This document shows, one piece after another, positions 36,459 to 48,608 of a DNA stretch of 49,318 nt. Made by a program: the position numbers and the translations under genes. This stretch comes from an uncultured Pantoea sp. GTDB taxonomy: Bacteria > Pseudomonadota > Gammaproteobacteria > Enterobacterales > Enterobacteriaceae. The notes beneath the pieces were generated by a model. The model was not told where the DNA came from and made no database searches. It was given only the letters and a program-made list of their open reading frames with translations. Where the stretch lies: positions 1 through 49,318 of the forward strand of contig CAJYKU010000037.1 in NCBI GenBank assembly GCA_913775175.1, given 5' to 3'. Position 1 is the first letter of the stretch, and every line of letters begins with the position of its first letter.

Positions 36459-36980
36459 GTGTTCGATATTGGCTTTAGTGAACTGGTACTGGTGTTCGTG
36501 ATTGGCCTGATCGTGCTTGGGCCACAACGTTTGCCAGTAGCGGTAAAAACTGTGGTTGGCTGGATCCGGGCGATTCGTTCGCTGGCGGCTAATGTACAAA
36601 GTGAACTGGCGCAGGAGCTAAAGCTGCAGGAGTTGCAGGATAGCCTGAAAAAGGTCGAGGAAGCGGGACGCGGTACCCTCTCGCCTGAGCTGAAGCAGTC
36701 AATGGAAGATCTGCGTAAAACCGCAGACTCCATGAAACGCTCGGTGCAGCAAAGCATCGATATCGAAAAAGCGGAGGATGAGGCCAATACCATCCATTCA
36801 CCGCGTCAGACTCAGCCAGAAGCGATGCCGGAAGTCGCAACGGTGACGCCAGCACAGGCTGAACATCATGCCAGCGCACCGCCTCAGGCTCCTGATGTAA
36901 CGGTTGCAACGGATGCGGTCAGTCATCAATCTGCAGAGACTGGTGCGCCGCCGGTCTCACCTGTAAAAGATAAACGATAA
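36459..36980 (+). CDS. tatB: Tat translocase subunit TatB, GTG start
   Basis: TatB forms the substrate receptor with TatC. The 173-residue protein has the TatA-like N-terminal helix ([21 protein letters not shown]) with Glu8 in the membrane part, an amphipathic helix, a coiled region and a variable Pro/Ala/Thr-rich tail. The start is GTG at 36459, as in E. coli. tatC begins 2 nt after its stop. Confidence 0.96.
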   Translation: MFDIGFSELVLVFVIGLIVLGPQRLPVAVKTVVGWIRAIRSLAANVQSELAQELKLQELQDSLKKVEEAGRGTLSPELKQSMEDLRKTADSMKRSVQQSIDIEKAEDEANTIHSPRQTQPEAMPEVATVTPAQAEHHASAPPQAPDVTVATDAVSHQSAETGAPPVSPVKDKR

Positions 36981-36982
36981 CC

Positions 36983-37729
36983 ATGGCTGTTGAAGATACC
37001 CAGCCGCTCATCAGTCATCTGATTGAGCTGCGCAAGCGCCTGCTGAACTGCATTATCGCCGTCTTTGCGATTTTCCTGTGCCTGATCTATTTCGCGAATG
37101 ATATCTATCATGCGATTGCCGCACCGTTGATCAGCCAGATGCCGGCGGGTGCCAGTATGATCGCCACCGATGTCGCCTCGCCGTTTTTCACGCCGATCAA
37201 GCTGACTATTATTGTGTCAATCTTCCTGGCGGTGCCGCTGATCCTCTATCAGGTCTGGGCATTTGTTGCCCCGGCTCTCTATCGTCATGAGCGGCGTCTG
37301 GTGATGCCGCTGATGTTCTCCAGCACGCTGCTGTTCTATATTGGCGTGGCCTTTGCCTACTTTATTGTCTTTCCGCTGGTGTTTGGCTTTTTTACCAAAA
37401 CGGCGCCGCAGGGCGTAACCATTGCAACTGATATCACTAACTATCTCGATTTTGTCATGACGCTGTTTATGGCGTTTGGCGTCGCGTTTGAAGTGCCGAT
37501 TGCTATTGTGTTGCTCTGCTGGACAGGCATTACTACTCCGGACGATTTAAAAAAGAAGCGGCCTTATATTCTGGTGGGCGCGTTCGTTGTTGGGATGCTG
37601 CTCACACCGCCGGACGTTTTTTCGCAAACTTTGCTCGCTATTCCGATGTACTGCCTGTTTGAAGTCGGCGTATTCTTTTCCCGTTACTACGCGGGTAAAG
37701 GGCGTAAAGCGATGGAGGATGAATCCTGA
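36983..37729 (+). CDS. tatC: Tat translocase subunit TatC
   Basis: TatC is the six-helix receptor that reads the twin-arginine signal peptide. The 248-residue protein opens with [15 protein letters not shown], which carries the signal-peptide-binding glutamate. It also shows [25 protein letters not shown] and [15 protein letters not shown]. Two hairpins follow the stop, so transcription may drop before tatD. Confidence 0.97.
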   Translation: MAVEDTQPLISHLIELRKRLLNCIIAVFAIFLCLIYFANDIYHAIAAPLISQMPAGASMIATDVASPFFTPIKLTIIVSIFLAVPLILYQVWAFVAPALYRHERRLVMPLMFSSTLLFYIGVAFAYFIVFPLVFGFFTKTAPQGVTIATDITNYLDFVMTLFMAFGVAFEVPIAIVLLCWTGITTPDDLKKKRPYILVGAFVVGMLLTPPDVFSQTLLAIPMYCLFEVGVFFSRYYAGKGRKAMEDES

Positions 37730-37745
37730 TCGTATTTACGCAGGA

Positions 37746-37766
37746 CACCCCGTTGCGTGCGGGGTG
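37746..37766 (+). terminator. First hairpin after tatC
   Basis: CACCCCG (37746-37752) pairs with CGGGGTG (37760-37766) across 7 nt. The following bases include TTTT after 5 nt. It is the upstream member of a tandem pair. Confidence 0.55.
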
Positions 37767-37779
37767 AAGAGTTTTGCTG

Positions 37780-37806
37780 ACCGCCCGCCTGCCGGGCGGT
37801 TTTTTA
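37780..37806 (+). terminator. Rho-independent terminator of tatABC
   Basis: ACCGCCCG (37780-37787) pairs with CGGGCGGT (37793-37800) across a 5-nt loop and six or more T residues follow. Its T tract ends only 12 nt before the tatD start. Confidence 0.9.
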
Positions 37807-37818
37807 TTGGGGAAAAAA

Positions 37819-38601
37819 ATGTTTGATATCGGTGTAAACCTGACCAGCACGCAATTCGCAAAAGATCGCGATCGGGTGGTTAAACGTGCGCGTGAAGCAG
37901 GCGTCACCGGCATGCTTATCACTGGCACCAACGCGCTGGAGAGTCAGCAGGCGCATCAGCTGGCGGCACAACATCCCGGCTATTGCTGGTCGACTGCCGG
38001 CGTCCATCCGCATCACGCCAGTGAATGGTCTGCGGAAACTGCCAATACGCTGCGACGGCTGGCTGAGAGTCAGCAGGTCGTGGCGATAGGTGAGTGCGGA
38101 CTCGATTTTAATCGTAATCTTTCTGCCCACCAGCAGCAGGAGTATGCGTTTGATGCACAGCTGGCGCTGGCAGCAGAGCTGCAGCTGCCGGTGTTTTTAC
38201 ACTGTCGTGAAGCGCACGATCGTTTTATGGCTGTGCTGCAACCCTGGTTGCCAAAGCTTGTCGGAGCGGTGGTGCACTGTTTTACCGGTACGCGTGCCGA
38301 GCTGGAAGCCTGTCTGGCGTTGGGACTCTCTGTGGGGATTACCGGGTGGGTCTGCGATGAGCGCCGCGGGATAGAACTACGGGAGATGCTGCCGCTGATC
38401 CCGGCGGACAAACTATTACTGGAAACTGATGCACCCTATCTGCTGCCACGTGATATGCGGCCACGTCCAGCCTCACGACGCAACGAACCCTGTTTTCTGC
38501 CCCATCTGGTGCAGCAGGTTGCGGGCTGGCGGGGAGAGACGCCGGAAGCATTGAGTATGCAGGCTGACCACAACGCACGTCAGCTGTTCATGCTGGCTTA
38601 A
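37819..38601 (+). CDS. tatD: TatD-family metal-dependent deoxyribonuclease
   Basis: TatD is a cytoplasmic TIM-barrel nuclease (3'-5' exonuclease, linked to repair of oxidative damage), not part of the Tat translocon. The start at 37819 ([14 protein letters not shown] 6 nt upstream) gives 260 residues. Metal-site motifs are [26 protein letters not shown] and [11 protein letters not shown]. An upstream in-frame start at 37774 would lie across the terminator and is unlikely. The stop overlaps the convergent rfaH stop by 4 nt. Confidence 0.95.
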   Translation: MFDIGVNLTSTQFAKDRDRVVKRAREAGVTGMLITGTNALESQQAHQLAAQHPGYCWSTAGVHPHHASEWSAETANTLRRLAESQQVVAIGECGLDFNRNLSAHQQQEYAFDAQLALAAELQLPVFLHCREAHDRFMAVLQPWLPKLVGAVVHCFTGTRAELEACLALGLSVGITGWVCDERRGIELREMLPLIPADKLLLETDAPYLLPRDMRPRPASRRNEPCFLPHLVQQVAGWRGETPEALSMQADHNARQLFMLA

Positions 38602-39086
38602 ACTTTACGAAACAGCTTATTATCGACGCTATGCATCACCTGCTTATTGAGCAGGTTCAGCAGCAAAATTGAACGGGTTTCGCCATCAGGCTCAGCGAAA
38701 ATCGCTCGCAATCCTTCAAAAGTGCCGTCGGTGATAAGCACTTCGTCACCCGTTTGCGGTGTCTCAGGATCCAGCACTATCTGCGGCACGTCGCTCTGCA
38801 GAGCCTCGATCACGTCAGCAGGCACCAGTGCAGGCATGGCGCCAAAGCGTACAAAATGGCTGACGCCGCGGGTGCTGCTGATGGTTGTGGTATGGATCGC
38901 TTCCGGATCGAACTCAACAAACAGGTAGTTAGGAAACAGCGGTTCACTGACAGTGGTACGTTTACCGCGTACCAGCTTTTCCATTGCGATCGTCGGACTC
39001 AGGCAGGTGACTGCCTGCCGCTCAAGATGCGCTTTCGCGCGCAGCAGCTGTCCGCGTTTGCAATAGAGTAAATACCAGGATTCCAT
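38598..39086 (-). CDS. rfaH: Transcription antiterminator RfaH
   Basis: RfaH is a NusG paralogue recruited at ops sites; it suppresses Rho termination and recruits ribosomes on LPS, capsule and toxin operons. The 162-residue protein starts [13 protein letters not shown]. It has the NGN domain to about residue 100 ([27 protein letters not shown]) and the fold-switching C-terminal domain (about 113-162). The length is the E. coli length. A start at 39098 (TTG) would add four residues. Confidence 0.95.
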   Translation of the reverse strand: MESWYLLYCKRGQLLRAKAHLERQAVTCLSPTIAMEKLVRGKRTTVSEPLFPNYLFVEFDPEAIHTTTISSTRGVSHFVRFGAMPALVPADVIEALQSDVPQIVLDPETPQTGDEVLITDGTFEGLRAIFAEPDGETRSILLLNLLNKQVMHSVDNKLFRKV

Positions 39087-39128
39087 AGCTGCCCCCAAAT
39101 AATGGATGCTAAGAATAACAAACCTGCA

Positions 39129-39178
39129 GTCAGAGTAGTAGTCAGAGTCATCGCGGATCGGCTGACAGATACTCTGAC
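39129..39178. promoter_or_regulatory. Alternative hairpins in the rfaH-ubiD intergenic region
   Basis: GTCAGAGTA (39129-39137) and a second copy GTCAGAG (39141-39147) can each pair with TACTCTGAC/CTCTGAC at 39170-39178. The two structures are mutually exclusive. The region would be rfaH leader on the minus strand or upstream DNA of ubiD. Confidence 0.4.
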
Positions 39179-39243
39179 GATAACAGTAATTATGTACGAA
39201 TGTTCTGATTAGTACGTTATCTGTACGTTTTGTGGTAAGAGAA

Positions 39244-39270
39244 TTGACGACCAGGGCGCATCTGTATCAG
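39244..39270 (+). promoter_or_regulatory. Possible ubiD promoter
   Basis: TTGACG (39244-39249) and TATCAG (39265-39270) are separated by 15 bp, shorter than ideal. They lie 65 bp upstream of ubiD with no better candidate nearby. Confidence 0.35.
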
Positions 39271-39334
39271 ACTGCCAGACCATTACGGATGTGTAATACT
39301 CCCCGATTCACTCTGGCCGGAAAACTAAAGCCAC

Positions 39335-40819
39335 ATGAAATATCAGGACTTACGAGACTTTCTTTCGCTGCTGGAACAGCGTGGCGAGTTAAAGCGTATC
39401 ACTCAGGAGATCGATCCTGAGCTGGAGATGACTGAAATCGCTGACCGCACGCTGCGTGCCGGTGGGCCGGCGCTGCTGTTTGAAAACCCGAAAGGGTATG
39501 ACATGCCGGTGCTGTGCAACCTGTTTGGGACACCAAAACGTGTCGCTATGGGCATGGGGCAGGAAGAGGTCAGCGCGCTGCGCGATGTTGGCAAGCTGCT
39601 GGCTTTTCTGAAAGAGCCGGAGCCGCCAAAAGGTTTCCGCGATCTCTTTGATAAGATGCCGCAGTTTAAGCAAGTGCTGAATATGCCAACCAAACGGCTG
39701 CGCAATGCGCCCTGTCAGGAGGAGATATTCAGCGGTGATGACGTGGATCTGTCGCGTATTCCGGTAATGAAGTGCTGGCCTGGTGATGCGGCGCCTCTGA
39801 TTACCTGGGGATTAAGTGTGACACGCGGACCGCATAAAGAGCGGCAGAACCTTGGGATCTATCGTCAGCAGGTCATCGGCAAAAATCGGCTGATTATGCG
39901 CTGGCTCTCGCATCGCGGGGGTGCGCTCGATTTCCAGGAGTGGTGCAAAGCGCATCCCGGTGAACGTTTTCCGGTTGCAGTAGCGCTGGGAGCCGATCCT
40001 GCAACTATCCTCGGCGCAGTGACGCCAGTGCCGGATACCCTGTCAGAGTATGCTTTTGCCGGTCTGCTACGCGGTAATAAAACCGAAGTGGTAAAGTGTG
40101 TCTCCTGCGATCTGGAGGTTCCTGCCAGCGCAGAGATTGTGCTGGAAGGCTATATTGAACCGGGGGATATGGCACCAGAAGGTCCTTACGGCGATCATAC
40201 GGGTTACTATAATGAAGTAGATAGCTTCCCGGTATTTACCGTAACGCACATCACGCAGCGCCGTAAGCCTATCTACCACTCTACGTATACTGGCCGGCCG
40301 CCGGATGAACCCGCAGTGCTGGGTGTGGCACTGAACGAAGTGCTGGTGCCGATTTTAATCAAACAGTTTCCCGAAATTGTTGATTTCTATCTGCCGCCAG
40401 AGGGGTGTTCCTACCGGCTGGCGGTAGTCACTATTAAAAAGCAGTATGCGGGTCACGCCAAACGCGTGATGTTTGGCGTCTGGTCATTTTTGCGTCAGTT
40501 TATGTACACCAAATTTGTTATTGTATGTGACGATGATGTAAACGCCCGTGACTGGAATGATGTGATTTGGGCAATCACCACCCGAATGGATCCGGCGCGC
40601 GATACCGTACTGGTTGAGAACACGCCGATCGATTATCTCGATTTTGCGTCACCGGTTTCGGGTCTTGGCTCCAAAATGGGGCTGGATGCCACAAATAAAT
40701 GGCCGGGTGAAACGCAGCGCGAATGGGGCACGCCGATTGTGAAAGATCCGGCGGTCACAGCGCGCATTGATGCAATCTGGGATGAGTTAGCTATCTTTGC
40801 CGAACCGCCGCAGCGCTAA
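39335..40819 (+). CDS. ubiD: 4-hydroxy-3-polyprenylbenzoate decarboxylase UbiD
   Basis: UbiD decarboxylates the ubiquinone precursor with prenylated FMN supplied by UbiX. The 494-residue protein keeps the conserved UbiD segments [34 protein letters not shown] with the catalytic glutamates and [10 protein letters not shown]. The ATG at 39335 gives [10 protein letters not shown]. fre follows after 31 nt, so the two are likely co-transcribed. Confidence 0.97.
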   Translation: MKYQDLRDFLSLLEQRGELKRITQEIDPELEMTEIADRTLRAGGPALLFENPKGYDMPVLCNLFGTPKRVAMGMGQEEVSALRDVGKLLAFLKEPEPPKGFRDLFDKMPQFKQVLNMPTKRLRNAPCQEEIFSGDDVDLSRIPVMKCWPGDAAPLITWGLSVTRGPHKERQNLGIYRQQVIGKNRLIMRWLSHRGGALDFQEWCKAHPGERFPVAVALGADPATILGAVTPVPDTLSEYAFAGLLRGNKTEVVKCVSCDLEVPASAEIVLEGYIEPGDMAPEGPYGDHTGYYNEVDSFPVFTVTHITQRRKPIYHSTYTGRPPDEPAVLGVALNEVLVPILIKQFPEIVDFYLPPEGCSYRLAVVTIKKQYAGHAKRVMFGVWSFLRQFMYTKFVIVCDDDVNARDWNDVIWAITTRMDPARDTVLVENTPIDYLDFASPVSGLGSKMGLDATNKWPGETQREWGTPIVKDPAVTARIDAIWDELAIFAEPPQR

Positions 40820-40850
40820 CGGCAGCAGAGAACCATAAGAAAGGGCAATT

Positions 40851-41552
40851 ATGACGACGTTAAGCTGCAAAGTGACTTCGGTTGATGCTATTACCGACAC
40901 TGTCTATCGCGTGCGCTTGATCCCGGCTGCGGATTTTAGCTTTCGCGCCGGTCAGTATCTGATGGTGGTAATGGACGAGCGTGACAAACGTCCATTCTCC
41001 ATTGCGTCAACGCCAATGGAAAAAGAGATCATTGAGCTACATATTGGCGCATCCGACCATAATCTCTATGCGATGGCCGTAATGGATCGCATCAGAGATG
41101 AGCACCAGGTTACCGTTGATATGCCGCACGGCGAGGCGTGGCTGCGTGAAGAGAGTGAGCGTCCGGTCATTCTGATTGCTGGCGGAACGGGTTTCTCCTA
41201 CGCCCGTTCGCTGCTTCTTACCGCGCTGTCGCAGCAGCCTGAGCGTGACATCGCTATCTACTGGGGCGGACGCGAGCTGCAGCATCTCTACGATCTGGAT
41301 GAGCTGGAAGCGCTGGCAGTGAAGCACGCTAATCTGAAAGTGATCCCGGTCGTTGAGCAGCCTGCGGAGAGCTGGCAGGGGCGTAGTGGCACGGTGCTGA
41401 CTGCGGTAATGCAGGATCATGCCGATCTGAGCGGGCACGATATCTACATTGCCGGGCGGTTTGAGATGGCGAAGATTGCTCGTGAACGCTTTTGCAGCGA
41501 GCGCGGCGCGCTGGAAGCGCATATGTATGGCGATGCGTTTGCCTTTATCTGA
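40851..41552 (+). CDS. fre: NAD(P)H-flavin reductase
   Basis: Fre reduces free flavins, helps reactivate ribonucleotide reductase and reduces ferric complexes. The 233-residue protein equals E. coli in length. It has the ferredoxin-reductase FAD domain motif RPFSIAST (about residues 46-53), the pyridine-nucleotide domain start [16 protein letters not shown] and the C-terminal YGDAF. It converges with fadA. Confidence 0.96.
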   Translation: MTTLSCKVTSVDAITDTVYRVRLIPAADFSFRAGQYLMVVMDERDKRPFSIASTPMEKEIIELHIGASDHNLYAMAVMDRIRDEHQVTVDMPHGEAWLREESERPVILIAGGTGFSYARSLLLTALSQQPERDIAIYWGGRELQHLYDLDELEALAVKHANLKVIPVVEQPAESWQGRSGTVLTAVMQDHADLSGHDIYIAGRFEMAKIARERFCSERGALEAHMYGDAFAFI

Positions 41553-41568
41553 TAACCGCTGCGCCAGT

Positions 41569-41594
41569 AAAAAAAGCCCGCCCGAGAGGGCGGG
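41569..41594 (-). terminator. Rho-independent terminator of fadBA
   Basis: On the minus strand CCCGCCC pairs with GGGCGGG around TCTC, followed by C and seven T residues. It lies between convergent fre and fadA. Confidence 0.95.
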
Positions 41595-41620
41595 AACACG
41601 TGCGATTCACAGGTTTTGTT

Positions 41621-42793
<1,173 letters not shown>

Positions 42794-44977
42794 TCAGGCG
42801 CTCTGCAGCGACGCTTCATCAATTGGTTGAACGGTGGGATACCAGCTCTCATGAGCATGTGCCCGCTGCACCAGAGTATCTGGCAGCGTGTAGAGAGGTC
42901 CGAGGGCGGTGTAGCGTCTGGCCTGATCCACTACATTGCTGTTGCCAAGCGTATCCATATAACGGAATGCGCCGCCGCGGAAGGGCGGGAAGCCCAGACC
43001 ATATACCAGCGCCATATCGGCTTCTGCTGGTGAGGCCACGATCTTCTCTTCCAGGCAGCGCACAACTTCGTGCAGCATCGGCAGCATCATGCGATTGATA
43101 ATCTCTTCGTCACTGAATACGCGTGTGGATTCGCAGACAGTGTGGAGCAGCGCATCAACGTCGGGATCATTTTGCTTCTGCGCTTTGCCCTTTTTATCCT
43201 GTTCCCAGCGGTAAAAACCCAGGCCGTTTTTCTGGCCAAAGCGCCCGGCGTCAAACAGCACATCAATGGCATCGCGGTAATCTTTTTGCATTCGTGTCGG
43301 GAAGCCCTGCGCCATCACCTGCTGTGCATGATGCGCGGTATCAATACCCACCACATCCAGCAGCCATGCAGGACCCATCGGCCAGCCAAACTGTTTTTCC
43401 ATGACGTTATCGACCTGGCGATAGTCAGCGCCATCACGTAGCAGCAGAGCAAAAGCCGCAAAGTAGGGAAACAGCACCCGGTTAACAAAAAAGCCCGGGC
43501 AGTCATTTACCACGATAGCTGTTTTGCCCATTTTGTTTGCCCACGCGACCACTTTACTGATGGTGGCTTCTGAGGTCTGTGCGCCTCTGATCACCTCAAC
43601 CAATGGCATACGGGGTACCGGATTAAAGAAGTGCATCCCGCAAAAGTTTTGTGGGCGTTGCAGCGCCTCAGCCAGCTGGCTGATTGGGATTGTTGATGTA
43701 TTTGAGGCAAGAATGGCGTCATCGCGCAGCTGTTGCTCAGTCTCTGCCAGCACTTTCGCTTTAATTGCCGGATTTTCCACCACCGCTTCCACAACCACAT
43801 CTGCGCGATCAAAGCCGCTGTACTCCAGCACCGGCTGAATAGTTGTCAGTACTGCGGCCAGCTTTGTACCATCAATTTTTCCGCGATCCAGCTGCCTGTT
43901 CAGCAGCTTACTGGCTTCGTTCATGCCCAGCGTCAGCGCTTTACTGCTGATATCCTTCAGGATCACCGGCACGCCTTTCCATGCAGATTGCCAGGCGATG
44001 CCACCTCCCATGATCCCCGCGCCCAGCACGGCAGCCTGCTGCGGCGTACCGGCAGCCGTACTGCGCTTTTTCGCCAGGCTTTTAACATACTGATCGTTAA
44101 GAAAAATACCCACCAGTGCGCGAGCCACATCGCTTCGCGCCAGCGGTACAAAGGCAGCGGTTTCAAGTTTAAGCGCATCGGCGCGCTCCAGACCGGCAGC
44201 AGCCTCAATGGTTTTCACTGCGGTAAGCGGTGCCGGATAGTGTTTGCCCGCTGTCTGCATCACCATGCTTTTTGCCAGCGTGAAGCTCATCGCTGCTTCT
44301 ATCGGGCTCAGCTTTAATGGTGCCAGTTTGGGAGCCCGGCGCGCCTGCCAGCTGCGCTGCGCAATGGCATCCTGCAGCATAGTCAGCGCTGCGCTGCGTA
44401 GCTTCTCGCTGCTGACAACCGCATCAACCAGACCCAGCTTCAGGGCGCTGGTGCCATCGACATCCTTACCCGCTGCAATAATTTCCAGTGCACTATCTGC
44501 ACCCAGCAAGCGCGGCAGACGAACGCTGCCACCAAAGCCCGGCATGATGCCAAGACGTGTTTCCGGCAGGCCGATCCGGGCATCAGGTGTTGCAACCCGT
44601 AAATCAGTTGCCAGTACGCACTCGCAGCCGCCGCCCAGCGCATAGCCATCAATTGCTGCAATGGTAGGAACAGGCAGATCTTCCAGCCGGTTAAAAATGC
44701 TATTGGCAAAGGCCAGCCACTGGCTCAGCTTCTCTTCGGGAGCATCAAACAGTGACAGGAATTCGGTAATATCTGCACCAACAATAAAGGCGGGCTTGGC
44801 CGAGGTCAGCAGCAACCCGCGCAGAGCTGGCTGCTGTTCCAGAACGCCGAGCGCTTCGCCCAGACTGGCGACTGTTTTGGTATCGAGTTTGTTTACTGAA
44901 CCGGGTGCATCGAAAATCAGCTCGGCAATGCCATCGTCAAGCCACTGCACAGAAAGGGTATCACCTTGGTAGAGCAT
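42794..44977 (-). CDS. fadB: Multifunctional fatty-acid oxidation protein FadB
   Basis: The 727-residue protein carries enoyl-CoA hydratase/isomerase at the N terminus and 3-hydroxyacyl-CoA dehydrogenase in the C-terminal half. The hydratase glutamates are Glu119 (GGGCEC) and Glu139 (LPETRLG). The NAD fold begins [13 protein letters not shown] near residue 316, and the dehydrogenase motif [17 protein letters not shown] includes the catalytic histidine. E. coli FadB has 729 residues. A perfect FadR operator lies just upstream. Confidence 0.98.
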   Translation of the reverse strand: MLYQGDTLSVQWLDDGIAELIFDAPGSVNKLDTKTVASLGEALGVLEQQPALRGLLLTSAKPAFIVGADITEFLSLFDAPEEKLSQWLAFANSIFNRLEDLPVPTIAAIDGYALGGGCECVLATDLRVATPDARIGLPETRLGIMPGFGGSVRLPRLLGADSALEIIAAGKDVDGTSALKLGLVDAVVSSEKLRSAALTMLQDAIAQRSWQARRAPKLAPLKLSPIEAAMSFTLAKSMVMQTAGKHYPAPLTAVKTIEAAAGLERADALKLETAAFVPLARSDVARALVGIFLNDQYVKSLAKKRSTAAGTPQQAAVLGAGIMGGGIAWQSAWKGVPVILKDISSKALTLGMNEASKLLNRQLDRGKIDGTKLAAVLTTIQPVLEYSGFDRADVVVEAVVENPAIKAKVLAETEQQLRDDAILASNTSTIPISQLAEALQRPQNFCGMHFFNPVPRMPLVEVIRGAQTSEATISKVVAWANKMGKTAIVVNDCPGFFVNRVLFPYFAAFALLLRDGADYRQVDNVMEKQFGWPMGPAWLLDVVGIDTAHHAQQVMAQGFPTRMQKDYRDAIDVLFDAGRFGQKNGLGFYRWEQDKKGKAQKQNDPDVDALLHTVCESTRVFSDEEIINRMMLPMLHEVVRCLEEKIVASPAEADMALVYGLGFPPFRGGAFRYMDTLGNSNVVDQARRYTALGPLYTLPDTLVQRAHAHESWYPTVQPIDEASLQSA

Positions 44978-45004
44978 GTCCGTCTCCTGAGACCGCGAAA
45001 GATG

Positions 45005-45021
45005 ATCTGGTCATACCAGAT
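45005..45021. promoter_or_regulatory. FadR operator of fadBA
   Basis: ATCTGGTCATACCAGAT is a 17-bp palindrome, perfect except for its central base. It matches the FadR core CTGGT-N3-ACCAG and lies 28 nt upstream of fadB. FadR repression is released by long-chain acyl-CoA. Confidence 0.9.
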
Positions 45022-45163
45022 GAGATGGAGTGTGGGCGGCATGTTAATCTTTTGCAAACGGTTGTTTGCTTATTTGATACCGTGATCACAGGCTGGCTGG
45101 CGAGCTATGCTGAGTGAGGTTATGCTACACTGCGGCCAAATTCGCGACATCGGAGACCGATCC

Positions 45164-46495
45164 ATGGATTCACTGAAAACACGCTATCAGGCGCATATAA
45201 AAACGCTGCAGCAGCGGGCGCAGCAGGTGCTGGCGCGCAGTAATTTTGATGCGTTGCTGATTCACTCCGGCGAACTGCAAAACGTTTTTCTGGATGATCA
45301 CCCCTATCCATTCAAAGTGAATCCACAGTTCAAAGCCTGGGTGCCGGTAACTCAGGTGCCAAACTGCTGGCTCTGGGTTGATGGCGTCAATAAGCCCAGA
45401 TTATGGTTCTACTCTCCGGTGGATTACTGGCATAACGTTGAGCCGCTGCCAGACAGCTTCTGGACGCAGGATGTCGAGGTTATCGGGCTGAAAAATGCGG
45501 AAGAGATTGCGCAACTGCTGCCAGCCTCACGCGAAAACGTTGCCTATATTGGCCCGGTACCGGCCCGCGCCATGCAGCTGGGTCTGAGCAGCCGGCAGAT
45601 TAACCCGCAGGCGGTCATTGATTTTTTACATTACCATCGCAGTATCAAAACCGACTATGAGTTAGCCTGCCTGCGTCAGGCGCAAAAACTGGCTGTTGCC
45701 GGTCATCGCGCGGCTAAAGAAGCCTTTTTCTCCGGTATGAGCGAATTTGATATCAATCTCGCTTATCTCACCGCCACCGGACATCGCGACACCGATGTAC
45801 CTTACGGCAATATCGTGGCGCTGAATGAACATGCGGCGGTGTTGCACTATACCAGGCTGGATCATCAGCCACCGGCAAAACGTCACAGTTTTCTGATTGA
45901 TGCGGGGGCTGAGTATCTGGGCTATGCGGCCGACTTAACGCGCAGTTACGCCGCGCAGAGTAAAACCCGCTATGCCGAGCTGGTTGAGGCGATGAATAAA
46001 GAGCAGCTGGCGCTGATCGCTACGCTCAGGGCGGGTGTACGCTATACCGATTATCATTTGCAGATGCATCAGCGAATTGCGCGTCTGCTGTTGAAGTTTG
46101 GGCTGGCTACCGGTCTGACCGAAGAGGCGCTGGTGGCTGAAAACCTCACCGGGCCATTTATGCCACATGGCCTGGGGCATCCGCTTGGCCTGCAGGTGCA
46201 TGATGTGGCTGGTTTTATGCAGGATGACAGCGGCACCCACCTGGCAGCGCCATCAGAGTATCCCTTCCTGCGCTGCACCCGTGTGCTGGAGCCAGGCATG
46301 GTGCTGACCATTGAGCCCGGCTTCTATATTATCGACTCGCTGCTGGCGAAGCTGCGTGGCGGCAAGTTCAGTCAGCACTTTGACTGGCAGGCGATTGATG
46401 CGCTAAAACCCTATGGTGGCATCCGCATTGAAGATAACGTGGTGATCCATACCAGCCGCGTTGAAAATATGACACGCGATCTGCATCTGGCCTGA
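45164..46495 (+). CDS. pepQ: Xaa-Pro dipeptidase
   Basis: PepQ hydrolyses dipeptides with C-terminal proline. The start at 45164 (GGAGA upstream) gives 443 residues, the E. coli length. Pita-bread metal ligands include Asp246 and Asp257 ([15 protein letters not shown]), the histidine in [14 protein letters not shown], and glutamates in TIEPGFY and GIRIEDNV. It is divergent from fadB, and its stop overlaps the yigZ start. Confidence 0.96.
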   Translation: MDSLKTRYQAHIKTLQQRAQQVLARSNFDALLIHSGELQNVFLDDHPYPFKVNPQFKAWVPVTQVPNCWLWVDGVNKPRLWFYSPVDYWHNVEPLPDSFWTQDVEVIGLKNAEEIAQLLPASRENVAYIGPVPARAMQLGLSSRQINPQAVIDFLHYHRSIKTDYELACLRQAQKLAVAGHRAAKEAFFSGMSEFDINLAYLTATGHRDTDVPYGNIVALNEHAAVLHYTRLDHQPPAKRHSFLIDAGAEYLGYAADLTRSYAAQSKTRYAELVEAMNKEQLALIATLRAGVRYTDYHLQMHQRIARLLLKFGLATGLTEEALVAENLTGPFMPHGLGHPLGLQVHDVAGFMQDDSGTHLAAPSEYPFLRCTRVLEPGMVLTIEPGFYIIDSLLAKLRGGKFSQHFDWQAIDALKPYGGIRIEDNVVIHTSRVENMTRDLHLA

Positions 46496-47112
46496 TGGAC
46501 GCATATGATATTCCTGCTGAAGCGATAAGCAGCAGTGAGGAAGTGATTAAGAAAAGCCGCTTTATTACGCTGCTGGCACATACTCCGGGGGCAGAAGCCG
46601 CGCGCGCGTTTGTACAGCAGGTCAAAAGCGAACACCCAGCTGCCCGGCACCATTGCTGGGCATGGGTGGCGGGCGCACCGGATGATTCACAGCAGCTGGG
46701 TTTTTCCGACGATGGTGAGCCATCCGGTACAGCAGGGAAACCCATGCTGGCACAGCTGATGGGCAGTGGACTCGGTGAGATTACAGCAGTGGTGGTACGC
46801 TACTATGGCGGCATTATGCTTGGCACCGGCGGTCTGGTTAAAGCTTATGGTGGTGGAGTCCAGCAGGGATTAAAACAGTTACCACGCCAGCGTAAAGTGC
46901 CAATGCAATCTTTTACGTTACGGTGCGATTATGCCCAGATAAGCGAGATTGAGCGTCTGCTGCAACGTTTTAACGGTATAACCGAAGAGAGCCAGTATCA
47001 GGATCGTATAACGTTGCGTATCGCGCTGCCTTTTGCCCAAATAGCGGGCTTCCGGCAAACCCTCTCTGACTACAGCCGGGGCGTGCTGACGCTGATCCCG
47101 CTGGACAACTAA
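46495..47112 (+). CDS. yigZ: IMPACT/UPF0029-family protein YigZ
   Basis: A 205-residue protein with the N-terminal IMPACT/UPF0029 domain (KKSRFITLLAHTPG, HHCWAWVAG, FSDDGEPSGTAGKPML, VVRYYGGIMLGTGGLVKAY) and a C-terminal DUF1949 domain. The biochemical role is not known. The ATG shares its A with the pepQ stop, so it is translationally coupled. trkH follows after 27 nt. Confidence 0.93.
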   Translation: MDAYDIPAEAISSSEEVIKKSRFITLLAHTPGAEAARAFVQQVKSEHPAARHHCWAWVAGAPDDSQQLGFSDDGEPSGTAGKPMLAQLMGSGLGEITAVVVRYYGGIMLGTGGLVKAYGGGVQQGLKQLPRQRKVPMQSFTLRCDYAQISEIERLLQRFNGITEESQYQDRITLRIALPFAQIAGFRQTLSDYSRGVLTLIPLDN

Positions 47113-47139
47113 CTCAATCTGTCTAAAGGAAACGGCTGA

Positions 47140-48591
47140 ATGCACTTTCGCGCCATTACCCGTATTGTGGGTCTGCTGGTTATCTTATTTTCGGTAACCA
47201 TGATTGTGCCGGGTTTAGTGGCGCTGATCTATCGCGATGGTGCCGGCCGGGCGTTTAGTCAGACCTTTTTAATGGCGATTGTTATCGGTTCACTACTCTG
47301 GTGGCCAAACCGCAAGCAGAAAACCGAACTGAAACCGCGTGAAGGCTTTCTGATTGTGGTGCTGTTCTGGACGGTGCTGGGCAGCGTTGGAGCAATGCCA
47401 TTTATCTTTGCAGAACAGCCAAATCTCTCCGCAACAGACGCTTTTTTTGAATCCTTTTCCGGTCTGACAACAACCGGCGCCACTACGCTGGTGGGTCTGG
47501 ACTCGCTGCCTAAAGCGATTCTCTTCTACCGGCAGATGCTGCAATGGCTGGGCGGTATGGGGATCATTGTACTTGCGGTCGCTATTCTGCCCATTCTTGG
47601 GGTAGGTGGTATGCAGCTCTACCGGGCAGAGATGCCAGGCCCGCTAAAAGATAACAAGATGCGTCCGCGTATTGCGGAGACAGCAAAAACGCTCTGGTTG
47701 ATCTATGTCGTGCTCACCATTGCCTGCGCACTGGCGCTCTGGCTTGCCGGTATGCCGATGTTTGATGCTATCGGTCACAGTTTTTCCACAATTGCTATCG
47801 GCGGTTTCTCAACGCATGATGCCAGTATCGGCTATTTCAACAGTCCGACAATTAACACCATCGTGGCAATTTTTCTGCTGATCTCCGGCTGTAACTATGG
47901 CCTGCACTTTTCGCTGTTAAGCGGGCGCAACCTGAGAGTCTACTGGCGCGATCCTGAGTTTCGTATGTTTATCGGCGTACAGTTATCGCTGGTGGTGATC
48001 TGCACGCTGGTGCTCTGGCTGCATAATGTCTACGACAGCGGCTGGCAAACCCTGAATCAGGCTTTTTTCCAGGTGGTGTCCTGGGCCACCACTGCTGGCT
48101 TTACCACTGACAGTATCGCCCGCTGGCCACTTTTTCTGCCGGTACTGCTGCTCTGTTCGGCATTTATCGGGGGGATGGCCGGTTCTACAGGGGGTGGACT
48201 GAAAGTAATTCGTATTCTGCTGCTGTTTAAGCAGGGCTCACGTGAGCTAAAACGGCTGGTTCATCCCAATGCGGTATACACGATCAAACTGGGTAATCGT
48301 GCGCTGCCGGAGCGCATTCTCGAGGCGGTATGGGGCTTTTTCTCTGCCTATGCGCTGGTGTTTCTGCTGAGTATGCTGGCAATTATCGCAACGGGTGTTG
48401 ATGACTTCTCAGCTTTTGCTGCTGTGGCAGCAACACTGAACAATCTTGGCCCCGGACTGGGCGTCGTAGCAGACAACTTCACAACAATGAATGATGTGGC
48501 GAAATGGATTTTAATCCTGACGATGCTGTTTGGGCGTCTTGAGGTCTTTACGCTGCTGGTGCTGTTCACGCCCACTTTCTGGCGTGAGTAA
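47140..48591 (+). CDS. trkH: Potassium uptake channel subunit TrkH
   Basis: TrkH is the membrane pore of the Trk potassium system and needs cytoplasmic TrkA, which is not in this window. The 483-residue length is the E. coli length. Four pore loops are visible: [30 protein letters not shown] and NNLGPGLG, each with the filter glycine. AAGGAAA precedes the ATG. It is in the run pepQ-yigZ-trkH-hemG. Confidence 0.97.
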   Translation: MHFRAITRIVGLLVILFSVTMIVPGLVALIYRDGAGRAFSQTFLMAIVIGSLLWWPNRKQKTELKPREGFLIVVLFWTVLGSVGAMPFIFAEQPNLSATDAFFESFSGLTTTGATTLVGLDSLPKAILFYRQMLQWLGGMGIIVLAVAILPILGVGGMQLYRAEMPGPLKDNKMRPRIAETAKTLWLIYVVLTIACALALWLAGMPMFDAIGHSFSTIAIGGFSTHDASIGYFNSPTINTIVAIFLLISGCNYGLHFSLLSGRNLRVYWRDPEFRMFIGVQLSLVVICTLVLWLHNVYDSGWQTLNQAFFQVVSWATTAGFTTDSIARWPLFLPVLLLCSAFIGGMAGSTGGGLKVIRILLLFKQGSRELKRLVHPNAVYTIKLGNRALPERILEAVWGFFSAYALVFLLSMLAIIATGVDDFSAFAAVAATLNNLGPGLGVVADNFTTMNDVAKWILILTMLFGRLEVFTLLVLFTPTFWRE

Positions 48592-48608
48592 CAGGAACAG
48601 GATCCTAT

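Noticed and set aside
43733-44317. 194-codon open frame antisense to fadB
   Set aside because: Shadow of fadB, rich in Cys and His by frame artefact and with no domain.
45082-45089. GTGATCAC palindrome between fadB and pepQ, considered as a CRP site
   Set aside because: CRP needs TGTGA and TCACA separated by 6 bp; here the halves are fused with no spacer.
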